DNA of 64,000 bases from NCBI RefSeq assembly GCF_024341905.1, contig NZ_BQXY01000004.1, positions 91,729 through 155,728 on the forward strand, written 5' to 3'. Shown here one piece after another: positions 43,989 to 52,368 of this stretch. Position 1 is the stretch's first letter; each line of letters opens with the position of its first letter. The position numbers were made by a program, and so were the translations under genes. The notes below the pieces were generated by a model, which was not told where the DNA came from, made no database searches, and worked only from the letters and a program-made list of their open reading frames with translations. This stretch comes from Clostridium folliculivorans. GTDB taxonomy: Bacteria; Bacillota; Clostridia; Clostridiales; Clostridiaceae.

Positions 43989-44249
43989 CTATAATAATGC
44001 AGTATCGAATACTTGCTTTATTTTTTCTTTTGTAGCAACGCCCTCATGTACCTTTTCTCCGTTAATGTAGTAAGTTGGTACATAATAATAATCGTACTGA
44101 TCTGCTACATCTGGCTCTAAGTTTTCATCAATAGTTTTTATTTCTATATCAGAATATGCTGGATTCTCTTGTTCAAGCTCTTTCATCCAGTTTATTGCTT
44201 GTTTGCAGTAAGGACATGACTTCATCATAAAAAATAGTACTGGTCTCAT
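43989..44249 (-). CDS. Glutaredoxin-like thioredoxin-fold protein (CPYC)
   Basis: 86 residues, opening MRPVLFFMMKSCPYCKQAIN with the redox CPYC site at residues 12-15. The cis-proline loop is VPTYYINGEKV. The fold and length match glutaredoxins, which reduce disulfides in the cytosol. Clostridia often lack glutathione, so the electron donor may be thioredoxin reductase or another thiol. It is a single gene with a terminator. Confidence 0.87.
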   Translation of the reverse strand: MRPVLFFMMKSCPYCKQAINWMKELEQENPAYSDIEIKTIDENLEPDVADQYDYYYVPTYYINGEKVHEGVATKEKIKQVFDTALL

Positions 44250-44426
44250 AAAATTTCACCACCTTAATAAGTAATTTTTATATATTATACCTCTCTATTT
44301 AAGTTTTTATCAATATTATAGTGTGTTATTATTAAATATGTACAACTTTAAACCTACAATTAATTTCTATACAACGCTTTAAAAACGCTATAATAATATT
44401 TAATTTTGTATTTGGGGAGGCAAGTT

Positions 44427-45461
44427 ATGTCAAAGAGATTTATTGATTTAAGAAGTGATACAGTAACACAGCCAACAGAAGCAATGAGAGAGGCTATGTT
44501 CAATGCAATGGTTGGGGATGATGTATATGGTGATGACCCTACAATAAATGAGCTTGAAAAATATGCTGCAGAGCTAGTAGGAATGGAAGCAGCATTATTT
44601 GTACCAAGTGGAACTTTTGGTAATCAATTAGCACTTTTTACTCATTGTAGAAGAGGTGAAGAGGTTATTCTCGGAGAGGATTGCCATATAGTAGCTCATG
44701 AAGTTGGAGCTGCAGCTGTTATAGCAGGTGTTCAATTAAGAGCTCTTCCTACAGAGAGAGGAAGAATGAATTTATATAAAATAAGAGCTACTATAAGAAC
44801 TGAAGATATTCATTTTCCAGAAACATCATTGATTTGCGTTGAAAATGCTTATTCAAATGGAGCTGTAGTAGACGTAGATTATATGAGAGAGATAAGTAAT
44901 ATAGCTAAAGAAAATAATCTTAAAGTTCATCTAGATGGAGCTAGATTGTTTAATGCAGCTTCCTTCTTGAGGGTTGAAGCTAAAGAAATAACAAAGTATT
45001 GTGACTCAGTAATGTTCTGTTTATCAAAAGGTCTTTGTGCGCCAGTAGGATCTATGCTAGCAGGTAGTAAGGAATTTATAGATAAGGCTAGAAAAAAGAG
45101 AAAGTTGATGGGTGGTGGACTTAGACAAGCTGGTTTCTTAGCATCAGCTGGTTTAATTGCTTTAAAGGATATGACTAAAAGACTTGGTGAAGATCATGTG
45201 AATGCTGTGTATCTAGCAGATGAGCTTGAGAAAATTGAAGGAATTAAGGTTGATAGAGATAATTTAGATATAAATATGGTTTTCTTTACTATTGATAATG
45301 TTGAAGAAATATCAGATAAAATAGTTAAATATTTTAATGATAGCAATATAAAAATAAATGGACAAGAAGGCGGAAAGCTAAGATTTGTTACTCATTATTG
45401 GGTTTCAAAAGAAGATATAGATTATACTATAAATATTTTAAATAAATTTTTAAATAATTAA
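44427..45461 (+). CDS. ltaE: Low-specificity L-threonine aldolase
   Basis: 344 residues from ATG 44427 after GGGGAGG. It starts IDLRSDTVTQPTEAMREAM, the family hallmark. The PLP lysine is Lys201 in FCLSKGLCAPVGS, and HLDGARLFNAA carries the Asp that pairs with the cofactor. The enzyme splits L-threonine or allo-threonine to glycine and acetaldehyde in the cytosol. It is monocistronic, with a terminator about 145 bp downstream. Confidence 0.94.
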   Translation: MSKRFIDLRSDTVTQPTEAMREAMFNAMVGDDVYGDDPTINELEKYAAELVGMEAALFVPSGTFGNQLALFTHCRRGEEVILGEDCHIVAHEVGAAAVIAGVQLRALPTERGRMNLYKIRATIRTEDIHFPETSLICVENAYSNGAVVDVDYMREISNIAKENNLKVHLDGARLFNAASFLRVEAKEITKYCDSVMFCLSKGLCAPVGSMLAGSKEFIDKARKKRKLMGGGLRQAGFLASAGLIALKDMTKRLGEDHVNAVYLADELEKIEGIKVDRDNLDINMVFFTIDNVEEISDKIVKYFNDSNIKINGQEGGKLRFVTHYWVSKEDIDYTINILNKFLNN

Positions 45462-45604
45462 CTTCAATTAACAATATGTTGAAGTTTATATGTCACTCTA
45501 TCTGATACTTTAATTAAATGCTTAAAGAATTGTAAATATGGTGTTGGAAGTGGTGGTAAATATATCTACACATACGAATTTAATAAGTGGAAAATATATA
45601 AATG

Positions 45605-45646
45605 AAAGTCTTAATGTTAGAAACTATAACATTAAGGCTTTTTTCT
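45605..45646 (+). terminator. Terminator downstream of the threonine aldolase gene
   Basis: GTCTTAATGTTA and TAACATTAAGGC pair (one G-T) and run into TTTTTTC. The rest of the 45462-45767 gap shows nothing clear. Confidence 0.85.
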
Positions 45647-45767
45647 ATATTTACGAATTTTAATAGCTTATTTGTAGTAAAGACTATATTTCAATAAGAC
45701 TCTTAAAAATAAGCTTAAATAAAGTTGTTATGGTTATTTTAAATACTAGTAAAGGGTGATGATACTT

Positions 45768-46664
45768 ATGAAAAGAAAGGTAATACCAGTAATACTAATA
45801 ATGTGTTTAATGTTTTCTTATGAGGCTAGAGCTAAAACAAAAGAACCCGATTACAATATAACAATGAAACAGGATTTATTAACCCTTATGATGGCATATC
45901 CTTCTTATATAACTGGAGTGGAAAAAAATAATGAAAATGTATATATCGTTATGAAATCAGGAAAAAAAATAATTTATGACGATAAAAAGCAAAAAACTTT
46001 TGAACAAAAGTTAGCCAATCCAGATCTTCAAGATATGCTGGAACAGATTTATCCTCTTGAATCAATAGATGGAGTTGTAGCAGATAAATTTGACCCTGGA
46101 AGAATGAGAGTTTATGAATTATTACATGATGTATATGGGCATAGTAAAGGTGAAATAGAAAAAAACTTAAAGTTAGTGGCAGGAGGAATGCAGTTTAATG
46201 GACAAAATGCGGCTGCAGGCAATCTAAATACAGTTATAAAGTCACTTAATGAATTAACAAAGTCTAATGGTAAGGCTGGTTCGGATATATATCCATTCAA
46301 TGGCACTTATAATTATAGGATAATATCTGGAACAGGAAGGTTAAGTCCTCATGCTTTTGGTATTGCAATAGACCTTAACAGAGACTCAAGAGACTATTGG
46401 CAATGGGCTTCTTTAGAACAAGGAGATAAGAGAATAAAAGGATATACAAAAGAGATACCTAAGGTATTTGAAGCTAACAATTTTATATGGGGAGGAAAAT
46501 GGATACATTTTGATATACTTCACTACGAGTATAGACCAGAAATTATAATTAAAGCTAAATATTTTGGTAATAAAGATGAGAAGTTTGATAACTGGTGGGG
46601 CAAGGTACCAATTAGTGATGAAAACATAAAGTCCTTCATAGATACAATAGAAAAAAACCTATAA
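45768..46664 (+). CDS. Secreted M15-family D,D-/L,D-carboxypeptidase-like protein
   Basis: About 298 residues from ATG 45768 (GTG 45756 and ATG 45759 are in-frame alternatives too close to AAAGGG). A short signal peptide ends near YEARA. The M15 (VanY/DacB-like) zinc motif is in SPHAFGIAIDLNRD and the second His pair in GGKWIHFDILHYEY. Such peptidases trim peptidoglycan stem peptides outside the cell. A roughly 100-residue N-terminal part has no known domain. It is followed 123 bp later by a secreted amidase-like gene. Confidence 0.85.
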   Translation: MKRKVIPVILIMCLMFSYEARAKTKEPDYNITMKQDLLTLMMAYPSYITGVEKNNENVYIVMKSGKKIIYDDKKQKTFEQKLANPDLQDMLEQIYPLESIDGVVADKFDPGRMRVYELLHDVYGHSKGEIEKNLKLVAGGMQFNGQNAAAGNLNTVIKSLNELTKSNGKAGSDIYPFNGTYNYRIISGTGRLSPHAFGIAIDLNRDSRDYWQWASLEQGDKRIKGYTKEIPKVFEANNFIWGGKWIHFDILHYEYRPEIIIKAKYFGNKDEKFDNWWGKVPISDENIKSFIDTIEKNL

Positions 46665-46787
46665 GTATATTAATGTATTTTACAATGTATAAAAAGTATC
46701 ATCAAGTCTTATGATAAGAACTAAGGACGGAATGATAAATCTATATTTTTAAATCACTTAAATATTAGTGCAAAAGGTGGTTTTATT

Positions 46788-47924
46788 ATGCTAAAGAAAA
46801 TATGTTATGAAAAACAAATGATTATAAAGATATCCAGCGTATTTTTAATTCTTACAATTCTTAGTTCTTGTTTTGATATAAAGCGAGTTAATGCTGAGCC
46901 TATTGCTAACGAGAGTGCTAAGCCAATTACAAAAGAAGAGGCTACTACAATAGTACAGGATATCTTTAATAATAGAAACAAAGCAATAATAGATGGAAAT
47001 ATGAATTTAGTTAAAGAATTATATGATACAAAAACCAAGTTTGGAACTTGGGCTTATGAGTATGAGCAAAAGAAAGATCAATACCTTCACAATTGGCAAG
47101 AAAAACAAGGCGCTAAATTTATAGAAATAGTTCCTAAGGTTGTTGTAAGAAAAGTAAGAGGTGATCAGTCTAAAGCTTCTATTAACTTTATTTGTTCTAC
47201 TGAATACAGATATATTTATGACAATGAACCTGATATAGTAAATAGCTTTAGAATAGGGACGTATCACATAATGAGTTTAGCGAAGTTGGAAGATAAGTGG
47301 ATTATAAATAAAGAATGGTATAAGGATCCTTTTGGAGATTCTTTGGATTTAGAAAAGCTTAAAGTAGACTCTATAAAAACACATATACTTTCCCAGCCCC
47401 CAAGAGATTTTTCCACTCTGAATGAGAGAAGAAAAGGTGCTATCGAGTATGCATTTAGATACTGTGGAGCAGCAAGTGAAGAAACTTTTGAATTTAAATA
47501 TAATAAAAAATATAGAGACTACAACCCAGAAGGCGGAGATTGTGCGAACTTTGCATCACAGATACTATATGAAGGTGGCAAGTTTAAAAAGAATGGAGCT
47601 TGGGGATATGATAATAGTGGTGCTACAAGGGCTTGGTTGAATGCTGATGGGTTTAAAAACTATATGGTTGGAAGCGGAAGAGCTTCAGTTATAGCCTATG
47701 GAAGTTATGAAAAAGTTTATAAAGCATCTTATAAATTGCTTCCAGGAGATTTCGTTGCATATGAGAAAAAGGGAGACATAAACCACATTTCAGTTGTTAC
47801 TGGAGCTGATTCTAAAGGATATGCCTTGGTCACTTGTCATAATACCGATAGAAACAATGTTCCTTGGGATTTAGGCTGGAGTGATAAAAAGATAAAATAC
47901 TGGCTAGTAAGAGTTCATTATTAA
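46788..47924 (+). CDS. Secreted protein with a C-terminal amidase_6-type domain
   Basis: 378 residues with AAAGGTGG before the ATG. A hydrophobic segment (about 12-30) including ILSSCF may be a signal peptide, possibly lipid-anchored. Residues about 50-190 form an NTF2-like alpha/beta domain. From about 215 the sequence matches the putative amidase domain: YNPEGGDCANFASQIL with the catalytic Cys, and GDINHISVVTG with the His. This family is NlpC/P60-like. The likely role is cell-wall or peptide hydrolysis. Repeat copy C starts 10 bp past the stop. Confidence 0.83.
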   Translation: MLKKICYEKQMIIKISSVFLILTILSSCFDIKRVNAEPIANESAKPITKEEATTIVQDIFNNRNKAIIDGNMNLVKELYDTKTKFGTWAYEYEQKKDQYLHNWQEKQGAKFIEIVPKVVVRKVRGDQSKASINFICSTEYRYIYDNEPDIVNSFRIGTYHIMSLAKLEDKWIINKEWYKDPFGDSLDLEKLKVDSIKTHILSQPPRDFSTLNERRKGAIEYAFRYCGAASEETFEFKYNKKYRDYNPEGGDCANFASQILYEGGKFKKNGAWGYDNSGATRAWLNADGFKNYMVGSGRASVIAYGSYEKVYKASYKLLPGDFVAYEKKGDINHISVVTGADSKGYALVTCHNTDRNNVPWDLGWSDKKIKYWLVRVHY

Positions 47925-47934
47925 AGACACGTAG

Positions 47935-48030
47935 GATGTACCACTTCGTAATAAAACTTATTATTTTTAAATTCTCTCACCAGAACCCGTGAGAGTTTTA
48001 AAAATAGATTGCGGTTCGAAGTGGTACATC
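47935..48030 (+). repeat. Repeat family 1, full copy C (96 bp)
   Basis: Outer stem GATGTACCACTTCG/CGAAGTGGTACATC (14 bp perfect), middle stem TATTTTTAAA/TTTAAAAATA, apical stem CTCTCAC/GTGAGAG with loop CAGAACCC. It is almost identical to copy D. Confidence 0.88.
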
Positions 48031-48161
48031 TATAATAGCAATTAAATAATATATTTGCTCATCAAAAATAGGCTCATTTATTCACATATAAATGAACCTA
48101 TTTTCATGATCATTCATATAAATGGTATGTAGAATATTTGTTAATCAGAGTTGATTTTATT

Positions 48162-49178
48162 ATGAGGATAGATTTTGAGTATAATAAAAAAACTATAAAA
48201 TGTGTTGAAGGATATATATTAAAAGGAAGTAACTATAGAGCTAACTATACAAGATTTAGGACTTTATATAGTTCTCCAGCACCTGGAACAGAAACTGTAG
48301 AGGTATATAATTTTGAGCCTAAGAAAGAAGTTAAAGCATCTGCTATTCTTTTGCATGGACTTGGTAGCAGGAATATAAAGTTTTTACTTTGGATGGGTGC
48401 TCATTTAGCCTCTGCAGGTGTTTACTGCTCAATTCCAGTAATACCTGGAAACTATACAAGAGTTGAAAATGATTCAGTGAGTGGAAGAAGTTTTTTGTAT
48501 CCTGAGATAAGGGTAATGTATAAGTTTTGGCAACATGCTGTAGTGGATGTTATGAGTACGATTGATTATCTCGAACAAAAAAAGGTGTGGACGAAAAATA
48601 ATTGTATAATGGGATATTGTCTTGGTGGAATGCTTTCATCAATTGTAGCTTCCTTAGACAAAAGAATAGATCAAGCTATGTTTATGACTACGGGAGGGTA
48701 TTTTCCTAAGATAATACATCAATCACCAGCGGCTGGTTTTGCAAGAAAATTATTTAAAGAGGATCATAGGGATATACACTATTTATATGATAAAGAAAGA
48801 TTGTTTGAAACTTATGAAAGGCAATTGCCAAGTGTTAGAGCTATGTCTTTAAATGAGTTAATTAACAATGATGAAATACATCCGCTTTTTAAAATTGATC
48901 CATTGTCTTATGCAAGCAATTTGAAAAAGGAAAGAGTAACTATTATAGATGCATTGTTAGATGAAGTTATTCCCATTGGTAGCAGAATGTCGCTTTTTAG
49001 AGAAATGAAGGGAGCATCTAGATATATACTACCTATGACACATGGAAGCTGGTTACCTTTTGAAATACTACTAGCTCAATATATCTTATATAAAGTAAAT
49101 ATTGCTGATAAAATTAGCTTAAAACAAGTTAAAAAGAAATTTAAGCTTGATAAAGAGTTCTTTTTTAATGAAGATTAA
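48162..49178 (+). CDS. Alpha/beta hydrolase with a Cys-type nucleophile elbow
   Basis: About 338 residues from ATG 48162; the upstream frame from 48138 is less likely, and no strong ribosome site exists for either. LLHGLGSRNIKFL is the oxyanion strand. The elbow is MGYCLGGMLSS, with Cys where most family members have Ser, as in dienelactone hydrolase and PHA synthase. Asp in DALLDEVIP and His in MTHGSW complete the triad. No signal peptide. The substrate is unknown; thioester, lactone or ester are possible. Confidence 0.8.
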   Translation: MRIDFEYNKKTIKCVEGYILKGSNYRANYTRFRTLYSSPAPGTETVEVYNFEPKKEVKASAILLHGLGSRNIKFLLWMGAHLASAGVYCSIPVIPGNYTRVENDSVSGRSFLYPEIRVMYKFWQHAVVDVMSTIDYLEQKKVWTKNNCIMGYCLGGMLSSIVASLDKRIDQAMFMTTGGYFPKIIHQSPAAGFARKLFKEDHRDIHYLYDKERLFETYERQLPSVRAMSLNELINNDEIHPLFKIDPLSYASNLKKERVTIIDALLDEVIPIGSRMSLFREMKGASRYILPMTHGSWLPFEILLAQYILYKVNIADKISLKQVKKKFKLDKEFFFNED

Positions 49179-49392
49179 AGTTAAATATGAAATTTTGTGG
49201 TTAAATTTACTACTTTTTTTCATAAATTGGACACAAATATTTTTTTATAAGTTATAATTAAATAAGAAGTAGTAAAATTCATCATAGTTTTGCAGCATAT
49301 TTATCTTTATATATGCTCGAAAATTTCATAATTAGTGGTATTTTGGCACATATATAAAGGGTAATAAATGTTTTTAGTGGGGGGATAATCAG

Positions 49393-51705
49393 TTGAATAG
49401 AAAAAAGATATTACAGTTGTTATTAGCTACATCTGCAATTGCATCTACGATTGGATTTACAAATCAATACGTTCATGCTACAGAACAAACTCAAGTTCAA
49501 ACAACTCAAGTTAATTCCGTAAGCTACCATAATATTATGGGAAGCTCAGAGGCAAGCAAAGAACAAATGATAAATTACTTTAAGTCTTTGAAGATAAGTA
49601 ATTATCAATTATCTATTTCTATAGATGATTTTGTTAACATTGCGTACGAAGAAGCTCAAGCAGAAGGTGTAAGAGGAGATATAGTAGTATCGCAGGCTTT
49701 TTTAGAGACTGGATACTTTAGATATAATGATGGAAAAGGAATAGTTACTGCGGAAGATAATAATTTTGCTGGAATAGGTGCTATAGGAATAGATCAAAGT
49801 CGCAGTAAGTTCAAGGATGTAAGAGAAGGACTTAGAGCGCAAGTTCAACATCTAAAGGCTTATGCATCAACAGAGCCATTAAAAAATGAAAAAGCAGATC
49901 CAAGGTTCCAGCTTGTTGCAAGAGGCAGCGCAAAGAGTTTAGAAGAACTAGGTGGTAAGTGGGCTTACCCAGGATATGATACCACAGCTTACAGTTCCTT
50001 TGATCAAGCATTAAGTTCTGGAGATACATATGGTCAGAGAATTTACTCTATTATTGAGAGAGCAATTGGAGTAAGCAATACAACTAAAAGTAGTACGAAT
50101 ATTACTCAAATAAAGCAGTCTGGTTCAGAAAAAGGACAAGTTGTAAATATAAGCACTAACCTTAGAATGAGGCAAAGCGCTTCGACAGATTCTCCGGTTA
50201 TATCATATTTAAATAACGGTCAGACATTTGATATAAAAGGTATAGCAGGTGACTGGTACTACATAAGTATAAATGGAAAAGTAGGATATATCCATAAGGA
50301 TTATGTAAAAGAAACGCCAAGTACAACTGTTGTATTATTGGCTCCAGCTTCTACTAGTAGCAGTACTCAAGTAGTTACTCAAACTTCAACAGTGCAGGCA
50401 ACTACTACTCAATCTAAAGGACAAGTTATAAATGTAAGCACTAGTTTGAGAATAAGACAGTTAGCTAATATAGGTTCAGCAGTAATAGGTTATTTGAGTA
50501 ATGGTCAGACATTTGATATAAAAGAAAAAAGTGGAGATTGGTACTATATAAAGTTTAATGATAAACTTGGATACGTTCATAAAGATTATGTTAAGGAAAT
50601 TAGTGCTTCTACTGAGACAAGTACACCAACTAGCAATAATCAAAATACAAGTAATAATGCTAATCAATCAAATACAAACCAACAAAATAATCAACCTACA
50701 AAAACTGTAGAGAAACCTTCTAAAGGACAAGTTATAAATATAAGTACTACTCTAAGAATAAGACAAAGCGCTAACACAAGTTCAGCAATTATTGGCTATT
50801 TATACAATGGACAAGCTATTGATATTAAAGATATTAGTGGAGAGTGGTACTATATACAGGTTGCTAACCGAACTGGTTATGTAAGTAAGCAGTATGTAAA
50901 AGTTACAGAGACCTCTAATAGTGTTGTTGAGCAAAAACCAGCTGATTCTCAAAATACACCTGTAGTACAACAACCAACAACTCAGGTTCCTACAACACAG
51001 CAACCACAAGCACCGCAAGTAACAGTCCAGACTGGTATGGTTTATAATGTTACAACAAATCTTAGATTAAGAAGTAAAGCAAGCAGTGACTCAAGTGCAA
51101 TAGCATATATACTTCCTAATCAGACGTTTAAGATATTAAGCAGTTCAGGTGACTGGTTCAATATAGATTTTAATGGAAAGACTGGATATGTAAGCAAGGC
51201 TTATGTAAAGGTAGTAGCAGAAACAAATACATCAGGAAATGAAACTACAAGTAATGCATTCCAAGAAGTATATAATGTATTAAAGACTCAAATAGGAACT
51301 CCTTATATATATGGAGGCTATGGACAAGAAATTACTTCAAGTCTTATTGACTTGCTAAAAAAAGCATTTCCTAGCCAGGCTGATAATGGAATATATGATA
51401 ATATACCGGTGCAATTTATTAATAAAGGTTACAAAGCTTTTGATTGTTCTGGGCTTATGCAATGGGGATTTAAACAGGCAGGAATAAATATAGGAAGAAC
51501 CACCTACGATCAAATTAATGATGGTAAAGAAGTAAGCAAAGATGAGGTTAAACCTGGAGATTTATTATTCTATTCAGATATAAGTCATGTAGGTATGTAT
51601 GTGGGCGACGGAAAATGGATTGAGGCTCCAAATTCTAAGAGCTTTGTGAGAGTCGTAGATGTACCATGGAATAAGATTGGAAAAGTAAGAAGAGTAATAA
51701 ACTAG
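49393..51705 (+). CDS. Autolysin: glucosaminidase, four SH3 domains and NlpC/P60 endopeptidase
   Basis: 770 residues from TTG 49393, 7-8 nt after GGGGGGAT. Signal peptide 1-30 (ends VHA). An endo-beta-N-acetylglucosaminidase domain at about 65-225 includes the catalytic Glu in SQAFLETGYF. Bacterial SH3 repeats begin at about 245, 341, 443 and 546, joined by Thr/Gln/Asn-rich linkers. An NlpC/P60 domain at about 623-770 has Cys685 in FDCSGLMQWGF and His732 in ISHVGMYVG. It cuts both glycan and peptide of peptidoglycan outside the cell, probably in separation or turnover. It is a single gene with a terminator. Confidence 0.93.
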   Translation: MNRKKILQLLLATSAIASTIGFTNQYVHATEQTQVQTTQVNSVSYHNIMGSSEASKEQMINYFKSLKISNYQLSISIDDFVNIAYEEAQAEGVRGDIVVSQAFLETGYFRYNDGKGIVTAEDNNFAGIGAIGIDQSRSKFKDVREGLRAQVQHLKAYASTEPLKNEKADPRFQLVARGSAKSLEELGGKWAYPGYDTTAYSSFDQALSSGDTYGQRIYSIIERAIGVSNTTKSSTNITQIKQSGSEKGQVVNISTNLRMRQSASTDSPVISYLNNGQTFDIKGIAGDWYYISINGKVGYIHKDYVKETPSTTVVLLAPASTSSSTQVVTQTSTVQATTTQSKGQVINVSTSLRIRQLANIGSAVIGYLSNGQTFDIKEKSGDWYYIKFNDKLGYVHKDYVKEISASTETSTPTSNNQNTSNNANQSNTNQQNNQPTKTVEKPSKGQVINISTTLRIRQSANTSSAIIGYLYNGQAIDIKDISGEWYYIQVANRTGYVSKQYVKVTETSNSVVEQKPADSQNTPVVQQPTTQVPTTQQPQAPQVTVQTGMVYNVTTNLRLRSKASSDSSAIAYILPNQTFKILSSSGDWFNIDFNGKTGYVSKAYVKVVAETNTSGNETTSNAFQEVYNVLKTQIGTPYIYGGYGQEITSSLIDLLKKAFPSQADNGIYDNIPVQFINKGYKAFDCSGLMQWGFKQAGINIGRTTYDQINDGKEVSKDEVKPGDLLFYSDISHVGMYVGDGKWIEAPNSKSFVRVVDVPWNKIGKVRRVIN

Positions 51706-51767
51706 TTATAGTTTCTATTAAATTTATATTTAAACACTATTTTAAAATTAAATGTAATTTTTTAGTT

Positions 51768-51807
51768 AAAAGGTTATTCATACTAAGATATGGATAACTT
51801 TTTTTTA
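51768..51807 (+). terminator. Terminator of the autolysin gene
   Basis: AAAAGGTTATTCATA pairs with TATGGATAACTTTT (two G-T) and runs into TTTTT. Confidence 0.8.
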
Positions 51808-52126
51808 TTGATTTTAAGTGGAAACATTCGACTAGGTATCTGTTTCTTATTAAGGCTTTTAATAGTTTTATAGAGTAAATTTTATGGATTGGAAGTTTCT
51901 TGAAATAATAATTTAGAATTAAAATTGTGGTAATAGGTAATTACGTGTAAAGTAGCCAATACGTAAATGAATACTAAATTTTTTTTAAGCAACAATATAT
52001 AATATATTGAAATATATTATAACTTAAAACTTTCTTAAGCTAAGTTAGATTAAAACAATGTTTATAGACGTATTAATTAAGGTTAGTGCGTCTAAAAATT
52101 AAATCTTTACAGGAGGATTGATTAAT
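51808..52126 (+). other. Non-coding A+T-rich spacer upstream of the DUF3787-type gene
   Basis: About 320 bp without a supported gene. AGACG...CGTCT (52067-52092) may form a loose hairpin in the leader. No riboswitch or repeat-family copy was found. Confidence 0.4.
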
Positions 52127-52294
52127 ATGGCTGATAATAGATATAAGGAACATGATATGGCAAAACCTATAGAAAGACATGACACAGCTGCATGGGCTAA
52201 TATAGCAGAGACTAAAGAAGTTTCTAATGTTGAAATTCCAAGTGAATTAGATGTTAGAAATGCTAAAGAGTGGGTAGATACAAATCAAAAATAG
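52127..52294 (+). CDS. Small DUF3787-type protein
   Basis: 55 residues, with a strong AGGAGG before the ATG. Sequence features are HDTAAWANI near residue 20 and a closing VRNAKEWVDTNQK. I associate this pattern with DUF3787, a family of small clostridial proteins linked by name to spores; that link is from memory and not shown here. It is hydrophilic with no signal peptide. A terminator follows directly, so it is a one-gene unit. Confidence 0.8.
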   Translation: MADNRYKEHDMAKPIERHDTAAWANIAETKEVSNVEIPSELDVRNAKEWVDTNQK

Positions 52295-52299
52295 TAATT

Positions 52300-52335
52300 A
52301 AAAAGAGAGAACCTAAGGTTCTCTCTTTTTAATTT
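52300..52335 (+). terminator. Bidirectional terminator between the DUF3787 and PFOR genes
   Basis: AAAAAGAGAGAACC and GGTTCTCTCTTTTT are a perfect 14-bp stem around TAA, with A and T runs at either end. Confidence 0.9.
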
Positions 52336-52368
52336 TATTGGTATCAGAGCTTAATTTATTAAAGACGT

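Noticed and set aside
49200..49392. Riboswitch (c-di-AMP or c-di-GMP) in the autolysin leader
   Set aside because: None of the conserved core segments of ydaO or GEMM RNAs was found on either strand.
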